Under the pieces are notes generated by a model that saw nothing but the letters and a program-made list of their open reading frames with translations, did no database searches and had not been told where the DNA came from. A stretch of DNA of 64,000 nucleotides from Nostoc sp. FACHB-110 (GTDB taxonomy: Bacteria; Cyanobacteriota; Cyanobacteriia; Cyanobacteriales; Nostocaceae): positions 1 to 64,000 of the forward strand of contig NZ_JACJRU010000001.1 of assembly GCF_014697425.1 (NCBI RefSeq), written 5' to 3'. A program made the translations under genes and the position numbers. Of this stretch, positions 45,462 through 54,728 are shown in pieces. How positions within the stretch are numbered: the stretch's first letter is position 1; each line of letters starts with the position of its first letter.

Positions 45462-47753
45462 ATGGAGAATGCCACACTAAAGTTGCGCGGTATGAGTTGC
45501 GCCTCTTGTGCCAAAAGTGTAGAAGATGCTATTCGTTCTGTCCCAGGTGTAAATGAATGTAGTGTAAATTTTGGCGCAGAACAAGCAACCGTTGATTACG
45601 ATGCCAAAAAAACAGACTTACAAGCTATTCAAAATGCGGTGGATGCAGCAGGTTATTCTGCCTATCCTCTGCAAGAACAAAACTTGATGGTGGGAGAAGA
45701 TGACGAAGAAAAAAAATATCGCCAGCAAGAATTTCGTGATTTAGTCCGAAAATTAACCGTAGGCGGCATTATTGGCACTGTGTTAATTATTGGCTCACTA
45801 CCAATGATGACAGGGTTAAACTTACCTTTGATTCCTTCATGGTTGCATAACCCTTGGCTGCAATTAGTGTTAACTACTCCGGTGCAGTTTTGGTGTGGTA
45901 AGAGTTTTTACGTCAATGCTGGGAAAGCTTTGAAGCGTCATGCTGCCACAATGGATACTTTAATAGCTTTGGGTACGAGTGCAGCCTATTTCTATTCTCT
46001 ATTTGCTACTTTATTTCCCGGCTTTTTTATTACTCAGGGATTGATGCCGGATGTATATTATGAAACTGCGGCGATTGTTATTACTTTAATTTTATTAGGT
46101 AGGCTGTTTGAAAATCGCGCCAAAGGTCAAACCTCAGAGGCTATCCGTAAGTTAATTGGTTTGCAAGCGAAAACTGCACGCTTGATTCGTAATGGTAGAG
46201 AAATAGATGTGCCAATTGCAGAAGTACAAATTGGCGATGTAGTGTTGGTGCGTCCTGGGGAAAAAATTCCTGTTGATGGCGAAGTAGTTGAAGGAACATC
46301 AACCGTTGATGAGGCGATGGTGACTGGTGAAAGTGTGGCGGTGAAAAAGCAACCAGGAGATGAAGTCATTGGTGCAACTATCAACAAAACTGGCAGTTTT
46401 AAATTTCGCGCCACCAGAGTTGGTAAAGATACTGTATTGGCGCAAATTGTTCAACTAGTGCAGCAAGCTCAAGGTTCAAAAGCTCCTATACAGAGGTTAG
46501 CAGACCAAGTGACAGGTTGGTTTGTGCCGGCGGTAATTGCGATCGCCATCCTCACCTTTGTCATTTGGTACAACATCATGGGTAATGTCACCTTGGCATT
46601 AATCACCACTGTTGGAGTATTAATTATCGCTTGTCCTTGTGCTTTGGGTTTAGCTACACCAACCTCAGTCATGGTTGGTACAGGTAAAGGTGCAGAAAAT
46701 GGCATCTTAATTAAAGGAGCCGAAAGCTTAGAATTAGCACATCAAATTCAAATTATTGTCTTAGATAAAACAGGCACAATTACCCAAGGTAAACCCACAG
46801 TAACAGATTTTGTCACAGTTAACGGTACAGCTAACGGCAACGAAATTAAACTCATCCAACTAGCCGCCGCAGTCGAACGCAACTCTGAACACCCCTTAGC
46901 CGAAGCGGTGGTTAGATATGCTCAAACTCAGGAAGTACCATTAGTAGATGTCAAAGATTTTGCCGCCATCGCAGGTAGTGGTGTCCAAGGTATTGTTGCT
47001 AATAGGCTGGTGCAGATTGGCACACAACGCTGGATGGAAGAATTAGGTATTGATACCCAAGCCTTGCAACAAGACAAAGAACGCTTAGAATATCTCAGCA
47101 AAACTGCCGTGTGGTTAGCCGTTGACGGTGAAGTTAAAGGCGTGATGGGGATAGCTGATGCCATTAAACCCACTTCATCCCAAGCTGTCAAAGCCTTGCA
47201 AAAACTCGGTTTAGAAGTTGTTATGCTCACAGGCGACAACCGCCGCACTGCCGAAAGTATTGCCCAAGAAGTTGGTATAAAACGCGTCTTTGCAGAAGTC
47301 CGTCCTGAGCAAAAGGCGGCGGTGATTCAGTCTCTGCAAACCGAAAAGCAAGGTAACAAAAGAAAAACTCAGCACTCAATTGTGGCAATGGTTGGTGATG
47401 GGATCAATGATGCACCAGCGTTGGCTCAAGCCGATGTAGGGATAGCCATTGGGACTGGTACAGATGTAGCGATCGCAGCTAGTGACATCACCTTAATTTC
47501 TGGCGACTTGCAAAGCATAGTTACAGCCATTCAACTCAGTCGCGCCACAATTCGCAACATTCGCCAAAATCTATTCTTCGCCTTCATTTACAACGTTGCA
47601 GGTATTCCCATCGCCGCCGGGATTTTATTCCCCTTCTTTGGTTGGTTACTCAACCCAATTATCGCTGGCGCAGCAATGGCCTTTAGTTCCGTTTCCGTAG
47701 TCACCAATGCACTGCGTTTACGTAACTTTCAACCCAAAGGAACGGGAAGTTAG
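45462..47753 (+). CDS. copA: Copper-translocating P1B-type ATPase
   Basis: Membrane pump that moves Cu(I) using ATP. One N-terminal heavy-metal domain has GMSCASC (residues 9-15). Membrane metal site is CPC in [13 protein letters not shown] (about 390), the phosphorylation site is DKTGT (about 435), the His-Pro motif is SEHPLAEA (about 478), and the hinge is [14 protein letters not shown] (about 650). It has 763 residues, typical. CPC plus a CxxC heavy-metal domain, a cupredoxin and a MerR regulator next door point to copper. In cyanobacteria such pumps are CopA/PacS (export or thylakoid delivery) or CtaA (uptake); the regulatory setting favours detoxification. It is first gene of a likely copA-cupredoxin unit. 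Confidence 0.92.
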   Translation: MENATLKLRGMSCASCAKSVEDAIRSVPGVNECSVNFGAEQATVDYDAKKTDLQAIQNAVDAAGYSAYPLQEQNLMVGEDDEEKKYRQQEFRDLVRKLTVGGIIGTVLIIGSLPMMTGLNLPLIPSWLHNPWLQLVLTTPVQFWCGKSFYVNAGKALKRHAATMDTLIALGTSAAYFYSLFATLFPGFFITQGLMPDVYYETAAIVITLILLGRLFENRAKGQTSEAIRKLIGLQAKTARLIRNGREIDVPIAEVQIGDVVLVRPGEKIPVDGEVVEGTSTVDEAMVTGESVAVKKQPGDEVIGATINKTGSFKFRATRVGKDTVLAQIVQLVQQAQGSKAPIQRLADQVTGWFVPAVIAIAILTFVIWYNIMGNVTLALITTVGVLIIACPCALGLATPTSVMVGTGKGAENGILIKGAESLELAHQIQIIVLDKTGTITQGKPTVTDFVTVNGTANGNEIKLIQLAAAVERNSEHPLAEAVVRYAQTQEVPLVDVKDFAAIAGSGVQGIVANRLVQIGTQRWMEELGIDTQALQQDKERLEYLSKTAVWLAVDGEVKGVMGIADAIKPTSSQAVKALQKLGLEVVMLTGDNRRTAESIAQEVGIKRVFAEVRPEQKAAVIQSLQTEKQGNKRKTQHSIVAMVGDGINDAPALAQADVGIAIGTGTDVAIAASDITLISGDLQSIVTAIQLSRATIRNIRQNLFFAFIYNVAGIPIAAGILFPFFGWLLNPIIAGAAMAFSSVSVVTNALRLRNFQPKGTGS

Positions 47754-47794
47754 TCTTTTGAATCAGCACTTTCAAAACAGGAAGTTTTTCAATC

Positions 47795-48364
47795 ATGAAC
47801 AAAACAGCACTCATCGGCAGTATAGCCAGTTTGGGAATTTTATTGGGAATCGCATCAGGTAAAGCAGCAGTTCAAACACCTCAGGAGACGCACTCATCTG
47901 CAATAGTCCAAACAAATCAATTTCAACCTATTGAACAGCCATTAAGAAATAAAATAGCCGTCACCCTCGGCGGAGTTGGACTCATCGGCTTACAACTTTG
48001 GTGGTTCTTGTTCAATAAACCCAAATCTCAAACCGCAGTTGCAACAGATGAAAATTTTCAAGAAGTTACTGTCACAGTTGATGGTGGATATGATCCCAGT
48101 CGGATTGTGGTGCAAGCCGGCACACTAGTAAGACTGAAATTTGAACGCAAAGATCCCAGCCGTTGCTTAGAACAAGTGTTGATTCCTGATTTTCACATTG
48201 CCGCAGATTTACCACTGAATCAAGTGACAACAGTGGAATTTATGCCAGAAACAGCAGGTGAATATACTTTCACTTGTGGGATGAATATGTTTCGTGGTGC
48301 GATCGCAGTTCAAGCCACAAATAATAGTAACAAACCAACCGCAACTCAAGTTAGTGTCTCATGA
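47795..48364 (+). CDS. Membrane-anchored cupredoxin-domain protein
   Basis: Probable periplasmic or lumenal copper-binding protein tethered to the membrane. An N-terminal hydrophobic segment (about residues 5-20) and a second one near 50-68 (KIAVTLGGVGLIGLQLWWFL) precede a cupredoxin fold (about 88-178). Candidate ligands are Cys in SRCLEQV, His in PDFHIAAD and Cys plus Met in TCGMNMFRG. It starts 41 bp after copA, so co-transcription is likely, with CAGGAAG as ribosome site. Similar P-ATPase-associated cupredoxins occur in copper-resistance loci. It may hand copper to, or receive it from, the pump; that role is inferred. Confidence 0.82.
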   Translation: MNKTALIGSIASLGILLGIASGKAAVQTPQETHSSAIVQTNQFQPIEQPLRNKIAVTLGGVGLIGLQLWWFLFNKPKSQTAVATDENFQEVTVTVDGGYDPSRIVVQAGTLVRLKFERKDPSRCLEQVLIPDFHIAADLPLNQVTTVEFMPETAGEYTFTCGMNMFRGAIAVQATNNSNKPTATQVSVS

Positions 48365-48385
48365 GGGAGATGATATTTGTACTGC

Positions 48386-48417
48386 TTGACTCTCCTGTTG
48401 AATGGAGAGTTTAGGAT
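48386..48417 (+). promoter_or_regulatory. MerR-type promoter and operator of the merR gene
   Basis: -35 TTGACT, a 20-bp spacer with the perfect dyad ACTCTCC-(8)-GGAGAGT, and -10 TAGGAT. It matches the copA operator base for base in layout, so autoregulation and shared control are expected. Confidence 0.75.
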
Positions 48418-48455
48418 AAAATCAGCAACAACATCTCACTAAAAGCTAGGTAAGT

Positions 48456-48869
48456 ATGTTAGCCCAAGCAGAAGGAAAACAGATTGGTGCAGTTGCCAAA
48501 GAAAGTGGCGTACCAATTAAAACTATTCGCTACTATGAAGAACTTGGTCTACTAAAATCATCAGGCAGAACAGAAGGTGGATTTAGATTGTTTAACTCTG
48601 ATGTTTTAGAACGACTACACTTTATTAAACGCGCTCAAAGTTTGGGTTTGAGTCTATCAGAAATTAAAGACTTTCTCAATGTTCATGATAGCGGTGAATT
48701 ACCTTGTGAGCATATTAAAAGTAAGCTCGAAGATAAAGTAAAAGCGATTGATGAACAAATTCAGCAATTACTAATTTTGAGACAAGAGTTATCAGGCTTA
48801 CTCTCCGGTTGGGAAATTAAGCCTGATAGTAATCATTCAACTATTTGTCCAATTATTGAGCATGAATAA
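48456..48869 (+). CDS. MerR-family heavy-metal-responsive regulator (CueR-like)
   Basis: Dimeric DNA-binding regulator. The N-terminal winged helix is canonical (IGAVAKESGVPIKTIRYYEE, residues 9-28, then GLLKSSGRTEGGFRLF). A dimerisation helix follows near 80-115. Possible metal ligands are Cys in LPCEH (about 78) and Cys in TICPIIEHE at the C-terminus (about 131). There are 137 residues. It lies 3' to the copper pump and cupredoxin and is preceded by the dyad promoter that also precedes copA, so it most likely activates both in response to copper or a similar soft metal. The exact metal is not settled, since the C-terminal pattern is not the classic CueR one. Confidence 0.85.
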   Translation: MLAQAEGKQIGAVAKESGVPIKTIRYYEELGLLKSSGRTEGGFRLFNSDVLERLHFIKRAQSLGLSLSEIKDFLNVHDSGELPCEHIKSKLEDKVKAIDEQIQQLLILRQELSGLLSGWEIKPDSNHSTICPIIEHE

Positions 48870-49261
48870 ATTAATGAGGCTACGTTCATTTCAGCCTTGA
48901 TCTCTTGTGTGTGCCTCTGTGGTTCGTTAATACAATCAAGCCTCTCAGCCGCATTGAACAGGGTGTAGGGGGTAGTGAAAACAGCGAAGTAAGAGGATTC
49001 AGAAGAATTTCAACGCTGTCGATATGAAAGGGCGCGGCTTCTGACCAAGAAAGTTGTTGGGGCTATTTCTTCTCCCCTACACCCGCCCCAACAGGGCTTG
49101 GCGAACTGTCTCGCTTTACCACAACAAGGTCAACCTCAGCTACTACATTAAGATAGTTTTCTGACTATTTCTGAGTACAGATTTTTTTATACCCATCAGT
49201 TCATTTACCTTGATCTATATGTATACTACGGTTAATACATCGAATAGACGTACTATAGATC
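48870..49261. other. Gene-free stretch with repeat fragments
   Basis: No gene seen. Around 48905-48930 lies TGTGTGCCTCTGTGGTTCGT, the family that also occurs inside the chelatase gene. The 3' part must contain the promoter of the Crp-family gene. Confidence 0.5.
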
Positions 49262-49852
49262 ATGGTGTCTTTACAATCTAGCTTGTCTAACTCCACCACT
49301 AGAAATACCAAGCAGCACTTTACCAGGCGTTCATTCTTACCAGAACATCAAAATATTCTCTGGCAAATTGAAAAAGGTTTCGTGCGGACATTTACTTATC
49401 TAGAAGATGGTACGACAGTTGCGCTAGGCTTATGGGGGCCTGGAGATACAGTAGGTAAAGCTTTGTCCAAAATGGAACCTTATCAGATGGAATGCTTAAC
49501 AAAGGTAGAAGTAAGTATTATCCCAATAGAAGAATGGTTCCAACCAAAAGAGACTCTTTTAGCTCACATTCAACAAGCTCAAGAGTTGATGGTAATTCGG
49601 AGTTATAAAAAAGTAGATACTATGCTGATTAAGTTATTAGCGTGGTTATCCAAAAAATTTGGTTCTGATGTTGAAAAAGGACGCTTAATAGATATGCGTT
49701 TAACCCATGAAGACTTAGCAGAAATGCTGGGTTCTACGCGCGTTACTATTACTCGCATTTTAGGTCAATTTGAGGAAGAAGGGTTGATTGATCGTCTATC
49801 GTTGCACCGCATTGTGGTGCGAGAAGAAGACATTTGGTATTATGAGATTTAA
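49262..49852 (+). CDS. Crp/Fnr-family transcriptional regulator
   Basis: 196-residue regulator with an N-terminal cyclic-nucleotide-binding-like beta barrel (about 20-100; GFVRTFTYLEDGTTVALGLWGPGDTVG) and a C-terminal Crp-type helix-turn-helix (LTHEDLAEMLGSTRVTITRI, about 147-166). The residues that bind cAMP in Crp are not evident, and there is no Fnr-type cysteine cluster, so the effector is unknown. It stands alone; both neighbours are separated by repeat-bearing gaps. It is not NtcA as far as I can tell. Confidence 0.85.
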   Translation: MVSLQSSLSNSTTRNTKQHFTRRSFLPEHQNILWQIEKGFVRTFTYLEDGTTVALGLWGPGDTVGKALSKMEPYQMECLTKVEVSIIPIEEWFQPKETLLAHIQQAQELMVIRSYKKVDTMLIKLLAWLSKKFGSDVEKGRLIDMRLTHEDLAEMLGSTRVTITRILGQFEEEGLIDRLSLHRIVVREEDIWYYEI

Positions 49853-49890
49853 ACGCAAAGGTACGCAAAGTTAAGCGCAAAGTAACGCGG
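49853..49890. repeat. Short dispersed-type repeat (ACGCAAAG units)
   Basis: AACGCAAAGGTACGCAAAGT and a further GCGCAAAG follow the Crp-gene stop directly. Three closely spaced ACGCAAAG/GCGCAAAG units recall the widespread Nostoc intergenic repeats. Confidence 0.5.
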
Positions 49891-49925
49891 AGTTTGAGTT
49901 TTATTTCTTGTTACCAAATTGCGAT

Positions 49926-50045
49926 TTAACTACCACGACCACGCGCTGCAATTAAATTTTCTGTAACTAAAAAGAAGGCAAAAAATGGCAATTTACCTAT
50001 GGGCTGGTTGTCAAATTTTTCTATTTGTGCCTGACTATTCCGCAT
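49926..50045 (-). CDS. Possible 39-residue membrane protein, weakly Hlip-like
   Basis: An ATG-initiated minus-strand frame downstream of the Nudix gene encodes 39 residues: polar MRNSQAQIEKFDNQPIGK, a hydrophobic LPFFAFFLV and the end TENLIAARGRGS. The layout E-x-F-x-N ... F-F-A-F-F-L-V-T-E ... G-R-G faintly recalls one-helix high-light-inducible proteins, but the ExxNGRxAMIGF core is not met. No good ribosome site is seen. I do not recognise a family. Confidence 0.3.
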   Translation of the reverse strand: MRNSQAQIEKFDNQPIGKLPFFAFFLVTENLIAARGRGS

Positions 50046-50058
50046 GGTTTGTAGTTGG

Positions 50059-50493
50059 TTAAACCCCTAACCTGGGACGTATACCATAATGCCGATAATA
50101 CCAATAATCGCGCAGAATGCGATCGTGGTCAAAACATAAATTACTCGGCACACACCAATACTCAAAAATGCCTATACCCTTAGCATCATCTCCGGCTTTT
50201 GGTTCTCCCGTTGCTGTCGCCAAAAACACAATACTGAGTGTATGCTGACGGGGATCGCGCTTAGGGTCAGAATATACCAATAATTGTTCAATTAACTCCA
50301 CTGGCAAACCTGTTTCTTCCTCGGCTTCTCTTTTAGCTGCGACTTCTACACTTTCGCCATAGTCAACAAAACCACCAGGTATTGCCCAACCAAGTGGAGA
50401 ATTAAGTCTTTCAATTAACACTATTGGCCGATGTGGTCGGTCAACTAATTCGATGATGATATCAACCGTCGGGGCAGGATTACGATAACTCAT
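50059..50493 (-). CDS. Nudix hydrolase
   Basis: 144-residue Nudix-fold pyrophosphohydrolase. The complete Nudix box [20 protein letters not shown] followed by ETG (about residues 36-58) carries the metal-binding REAEEE glutamates. The N-terminus [22 protein letters not shown] is the usual first strand. The substrate cannot be predicted; related cyanobacterial proteins are often annotated as ADP-ribose or nucleotide-sugar hydrolases. It is a single gene, divergent from malQ. Confidence 0.9.
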   Translation of the reverse strand: MSYRNPAPTVDIIIELVDRPHRPIVLIERLNSPLGWAIPGGFVDYGESVEVAAKREAEEETGLPVELIEQLLVYSDPKRDPRQHTLSIVFLATATGEPKAGDDAKGIGIFEYWCVPSNLCFDHDRILRDYWYYRHYGIRPRLGV

Positions 50494-50601
50494 AGTTATA
50501 AGTCTATAGTTATTAGCTAATAATTATTAGATCACTAACCAGGGATAAATGACAAATGACAAAGAACAAAAGCCCATATCTTCCTTTCTGTGATACATTC
50601 G

Positions 50602-50650
50602 ATGCGATCGCGTAGCGTGTCGCTGTTGACAATCGCTTCCGCTTATAGTT
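50602..50650. repeat. GC-rich small repeat with GCGATCGC upstream of malQ
   Basis: GATGCGATCGCGTAGCGTGT, then CGCTGTTGAC and TCGCTTCCGC, similar in composition to the palindromes inserted in the NRPS genes. It lies immediately before the malQ start and may affect its leader. Confidence 0.4.
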
Positions 50651-50660
50651 GACAATAAAT

Positions 50661-52169
50661 ATGCCTTTTCCCAGATCCAGCGGCATTTTGCTGCATCCTA
50701 CCTCTTTTCCCAGCCGATTTGGTATTGGTGATTTAGGTTTAGAAGCCTATAAATTTATAGATTTTCTTCGAGAGAGTTACCAGCAATATTGGCAAGTTTT
50801 ACCTTTAGGCCCAACTGGTTATGGTAATTCTCCCTATGCTGCTTATTCGGCAATGGCGGGTAATCATCTGCTAATTAGCCCCGAAAAACTCCAAGAGCAA
50901 GGTTTATTAACAGAAGAAGACTATCATAACCTGCCAACATTTGCAGTTTCTCAAGTAGATTACGACAAAGTTATCCCCATTAAAGTTGAACTGCTAAAAA
51001 AGGCCTGCCAAAATTTTCAAGTTCAAGCAACACCTTTACAACAAACAGAATTTTCAGGTTTTTGTGACAGTAAAGCTTATTGGTTAGATGATTATGCTTT
51101 GTTTATGGCATTGAAAGATGCCCACGCAGGTACTAGCTGGCACACTTGGGAGCCAGAATTAGTCAAGCGCGAACCAGAGGCTATTGAGCAAGCAAAGCGA
51201 CAGTTAAACGCAGAGATTTTTTATTACAAATTTGCCCAATTTGAATTCTTCCGCCAGTGGTCACAACTCAAAACCTACGCCAACATGAGCGGTATTCAAG
51301 TTATTGGCGATATTCCTATTTATGTAGCTCAAGATAGCTCGGATGTCTGGGCGCATCCCGACATTTTTTGTCTAGATGAAGAAACCAGAGAACCAAAACT
51401 GATGGCGGGAGTACCACCAGATTACTTTAGCGCGACTGGTCAATTGTGGGGCAACCCAGTTTATAACTGGGAGGAGTTACAAAAACAAAACTTTAATTGG
51501 TGGATTGGTCGCTTTGAAGCCATGCTGGATTATGTAGATGTGATCCGCATTGACCATTTTCGTGGATTTGAAGCTTACTGGGCAGTACCTCAAGGAGAAG
51601 AAACAGCCATCAATGGTGAATGGCTCAAAGCACCTGGGGAAGAATTATTTGACGCAATTAAAGAAAAACTGGGCAAACTACCTGTCTTAGCTGAGGATTT
51701 AGGTGTAATTACGCCAGAGGTAGAAGCACTGCGGGATAAATATGAATTCCCCGGGATGAAAATTTTACAGTTTGCTTTTGGTTCTGATCCTGGTAATCCT
51801 TTTTTACCGTTCAATTACTCGCGGAATTTCGTCGTTTATACCGGAACTCACGATAATGACACAAGTATTGGCTGGTTTGATCAAGCCAGTGATTATGAAA
51901 AGCAGAATTTACTGCTTTATTTAGGTTCTCTCAGCCCTGATGGTGTGCATTGGGATTTGATTCGGATGGCTTTAAGTTCTATTGCCAATCAAGCCCTTAT
52001 TCCCTTACAAGATGTTTTGGGTTTACCTACAGAAGCGCGGATGAATTTCCCAAGTGTGGCTGAGGGTAACTGGGGCTGGCGTTATCAATCAGATGCACTT
52101 ACGAAAGAACTAAGCGATCGCTTAAAAGTTCTCACACAATTGTACGGTCGCGCTCCCCGCCGAGACTAG
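50661..52169 (+). CDS. malQ: 4-alpha-glucanotransferase (amylomaltase)
   Basis: Cytosolic GH77 disproportionating enzyme that transfers alpha-1,4-glucan segments between maltooligosaccharides in glycogen metabolism. Family motifs are RSSGILLHPTSFPSRFGIGDLG at the start, the nucleophile region DVIRIDHFRGFE (about residue 294), acid/base region LPVLAEDLGVITPEV (about 340) and YTGTHDNDT (about 396). The length of 502 residues is typical. A TTG four codons upstream is open; I use the ATG at 50661 because family members start at this point. Confidence 0.95.
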   Translation: MPFPRSSGILLHPTSFPSRFGIGDLGLEAYKFIDFLRESYQQYWQVLPLGPTGYGNSPYAAYSAMAGNHLLISPEKLQEQGLLTEEDYHNLPTFAVSQVDYDKVIPIKVELLKKACQNFQVQATPLQQTEFSGFCDSKAYWLDDYALFMALKDAHAGTSWHTWEPELVKREPEAIEQAKRQLNAEIFYYKFAQFEFFRQWSQLKTYANMSGIQVIGDIPIYVAQDSSDVWAHPDIFCLDEETREPKLMAGVPPDYFSATGQLWGNPVYNWEELQKQNFNWWIGRFEAMLDYVDVIRIDHFRGFEAYWAVPQGEETAINGEWLKAPGEELFDAIKEKLGKLPVLAEDLGVITPEVEALRDKYEFPGMKILQFAFGSDPGNPFLPFNYSRNFVVYTGTHDNDTSIGWFDQASDYEKQNLLLYLGSLSPDGVHWDLIRMALSSIANQALIPLQDVLGLPTEARMNFPSVAEGNWGWRYQSDALTKELSDRLKVLTQLYGRAPRRD

Positions 52170-52241
52170 CCTCAAGATTAGGAAGATTAGGGGGGAAAAG
52201 AAAATTCTCCCTTGTCTTCCCCATCTTGACTATCTCTACCA

Positions 52242-53054
52242 TTACTGTGGTTTAGCCGCAGCAATCTTGACTTCTTCGGCTTTGCCTGGTTCTCCCATTC
52301 GTTTGGCTACCTGCTGATTGACACTCATCATCACACTACCAGCATTGTCTGTTTTGACTGTTAATTGCTCTTGAGCTTTCCAAACTCGATGGGTTCCTTC
52401 TGGCAAAATCCCTTCAAACTGAGTTTTCCCATCAGCAACAACACGAATCCAAGATGCTTCTTTCAAAGTGACACCAATCTGTAATGATTGATTATCTTGA
52501 GTAGTGCTAACAGTATCACTCACCGGTTGAGCTTCTATAGGTTGTGCCTGTGCTGGTGTTGGTTGTAAAACAGTTTCCGGTTTTGGCTGAGTTTCTGTGT
52601 CATTGGCACTAACAGCTGCTTGATTAAGTATTTTAGATAAGCTGCTGACAGAGCAAACTATGACTAGTATATAGAGTAAGTAAAGATGAATAGGGCGTAA
52701 TATACCTAGCGACTGATTAATTGTAGGAGCCGCAGGCGTAGTCACTACTGGTGCAGCAGCGACTGGAAAGGCTTTAGCAAATTCCCCACCATTAAAGCCC
52801 AACGCATCAGCAAATTGCCTAATTAAACCTTGGATATAAATCGGCTCTGGTAAATCTTCTAAATTTCCTTCTTCAATTCCCTGCAATAATCGCCGCGAGA
52901 TTTTAGTTATCACGACCATTTCATCTAGAGATAAGCCGCGTTCTTGACGCGCTGCCCAAAGTTGTGCGCCCAATTCTCTCAGCTTTTCTACTCTTTGTTG
53001 CTCCAAAGTTGCTGTAGTAGGCTGTTCTTTATTTTTCCGTTTAAACCACTTCAT
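52242..53054 (-). CDS. RodZ-like helix-turn-helix membrane protein (DUF4115)
   Basis: Bitopic protein of the RodZ type, which in rod-shaped bacteria links MreB to the envelope. An N-terminal Cro/C1-type helix-turn-helix (about residues 25-85: LGAQLWAARQERGLSLDEM ... YIQGLIRQFADALGF) precedes one transmembrane helix (about 122-145, IHLYLLYILVIVCSVSSL). A Pro/Gln-rich linker and a C-terminal DUF4115 beta domain (about 195-260) follow. The start is taken at the ATG at 53054, preceded by GGAG at 6 bases; a GTG at 53066 is also open. It overlaps the pseudouridine synthase gene by 14 bp, so the two are translationally coupled. Confidence 0.85.
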   Translation of the reverse strand: MKWFKRKNKEQPTTATLEQQRVEKLRELGAQLWAARQERGLSLDEMVVITKISRRLLQGIEEGNLEDLPEPIYIQGLIRQFADALGFNGGEFAKAFPVAAAPVVTTPAAPTINQSLGILRPIHLYLLYILVIVCSVSSLSKILNQAAVSANDTETQPKPETVLQPTPAQAQPIEAQPVSDTVSTTQDNQSLQIGVTLKEASWIRVVADGKTQFEGILPEGTHRVWKAQEQLTVKTDNAGSVMMSVNQQVAKRMGEPGKAEEVKIAAAKPQ

Positions 53055-53844
53055 GCTTTGCTCCACTCCTTACCTCAGCTGAATCTTTAATAGGTAGTTG
53101 CTTTATGCACTTTTGCAAAAAGCGAATTTCTTCATCTTTAAGAAAACGATATTGACCCTCAGCTAACAAGGGTTCTTTGGGTTTTTTTAATTTAATTGGG
53201 CCTATAGCAGTTCGATGTAATTTGATGACTGGATGTCCCAGAATTTCGGCTACACGCCGAATTTGACGATTTCTGCCCTCCTTTAAAACTATTTCTAAAC
53301 AGCTTTTTTCTGCCAAACTTTCTATAAGATTTACTTGTGCTGGTAGTGTTTTTCTTCCATCTAACATCACACCTTGACACCACTTGTTGATTACGGCTTT
53401 AGATGGATGACCTTCTACTACAACACGATAGGTTTTAGAAATACTATGTCGAGGATGGGTGAGTCCAAATGTTAGGTCTCCGTCATTGGTGAGAATTAAT
53501 GCGCCTGTGGACTCGAAATCTAAACGACCAACTGGATGAATACCTAAACCTACACTTAACTCTTTGGGTAGTAAATCTAAAACTGTTTTTCTTCCCTGAG
53601 GATCGGCGCAAGTCGAGACTACTCTCGCTGGTTTGTTGAGTAATAAATAAACTAACGACGGCCGCTTTTGCGGAGAAATTTGCTGTTGATCAATCGCGAT
53701 CGCATCTTTTTGTAGGTCAACTTTTTGACCTAAATGAGCCAATATCCCATTTACCCGCACGCGCGATTGCCGAATCATTTCTTCCGCTTCTCGACGTGAC
53801 GCAATACCTAACTGAGAAAGAGCCTTTTGTAACCTTACCTCCAT
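53041..53844 (-). CDS. RsuA/RluB-family pseudouridine synthase
   Basis: Modifies uridine to pseudouridine in ribosomal RNA. An N-terminal S4 RNA-binding domain (residues 1-60; RLQKALSQLGIASRREAEEMI) is followed by the catalytic domain with the Asp motif GRLDFESTGALILTNDG (about 103-119) and a C-terminal KEGRNRQIRRVAEILGHPV. The arrangement and length (267 residues) match RluB, which acts on 23S rRNA near the peptidyl-transferase centre; RsuA or RluE/F remain alternatives. It is upstream partner of the RodZ-like gene with overlapping ends. Confidence 0.9.
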   Translation of the reverse strand: MEVRLQKALSQLGIASRREAEEMIRQSRVRVNGILAHLGQKVDLQKDAIAIDQQQISPQKRPSLVYLLLNKPARVVSTCADPQGRKTVLDLLPKELSVGLGIHPVGRLDFESTGALILTNDGDLTFGLTHPRHSISKTYRVVVEGHPSKAVINKWCQGVMLDGRKTLPAQVNLIESLAEKSCLEIVLKEGRNRQIRRVAEILGHPVIKLHRTAIGPIKLKKPKEPLLAEGQYRFLKDEEIRFLQKCIKQLPIKDSAEVRSGAKHEVV

Positions 53845-53984
53845 GTTGAATTTACTGATGTTTTTTCTAATCTTTAAATAATAATAATATTTGCATTTTG
53901 TACTGAATCACCATAAATGTTAGATTTAAGTGTCGATTCAGTTCAGTCGGTTGATGAGCTAATACTGATCAACACAATATTTCC

Positions 53985-54698
53985 ATGCCTGAAAATAATT
54001 CCCAAGCAAAAGGTGCTAATAAAATACGAATCATCACTAATGTTCTCACAACTGCACTCAAACTCTGGTTAAGAGCGCAAGTGAGTCATGTTTCCCAGTT
54101 AGAGGTGGATATCAAAGCGAGCGATCGCCAACTTCTTTCAGGTCGTATTCCTTGGGTTTCTATTTCTGCAAGCAATACTGTCTATCAAGGCCTCCATATT
54201 ACACGAATTCAACTTGTAGCGGAGAATATTCAAGTCAATATAGGCGCAGTACTAAAAGGCCAGCCACTGCGGCTGTTAGCACCAGTACCGGTAGTTGGCG
54301 AACTACTCATTGACCAGAAGGATCTCAACAGTTCCCTCTCATCCGAACTATTATCGACTGCTTTAAATGAAGTACTGGTTAAACTTGTACCAGAACACCG
54401 CCTAAAATCCAAGCCCATTGCTTGGCAAAAAATTATTCTGGAGAATCATCGAATAATCCTGGGTGCTATAGTAGCACGTTCAAGTGAAAATACACCTCTG
54501 GAAATATCTTTAGGTTTGAATTTACTCAGTAACCATGAACTACGGTTATCACAGATTCAGGTATTAGAAAATGACTCACCACTAGTTGAAACTAATGATC
54601 TTTACGACATAGATTTAGGTTCTGATGTCGATATGCAAGAATTAGCAGTGATCCCCGAGCAGTTGATTTGTCGCGGCAAAATTAATGTAAATCCGTGA
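53985..54698 (+). CDS. DUF2993 (LmeA-like) domain protein
   Basis: 237-residue protein of the DUF2993 family, common in cyanobacteria and actinobacteria. An actinobacterial member (LmeA) is involved in cell-envelope lipoglycan synthesis; cyanobacterial ones are uncharacterised. Seen here are VSQLEVDIKASDRQLLSGRI (about residues 40-59), the repeating amphipathic strands and GLHITRIQLVAENIQVN. No signal peptide or membrane helix is evident. It is divergent from the rluB-rodZ pair and convergent with cdsA. Confidence 0.78.
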   Translation: MPENNSQAKGANKIRIITNVLTTALKLWLRAQVSHVSQLEVDIKASDRQLLSGRIPWVSISASNTVYQGLHITRIQLVAENIQVNIGAVLKGQPLRLLAPVPVVGELLIDQKDLNSSLSSELLSTALNEVLVKLVPEHRLKSKPIAWQKIILENHRIILGAIVARSSENTPLEISLGLNLLSNHELRLSQIQVLENDSPLVETNDLYDIDLGSDVDMQELAVIPEQLICRGKINVNP

Positions 54699-54728
54699 AA
54701 GTCAGGGAATGGGGATAAGAACTAATGA

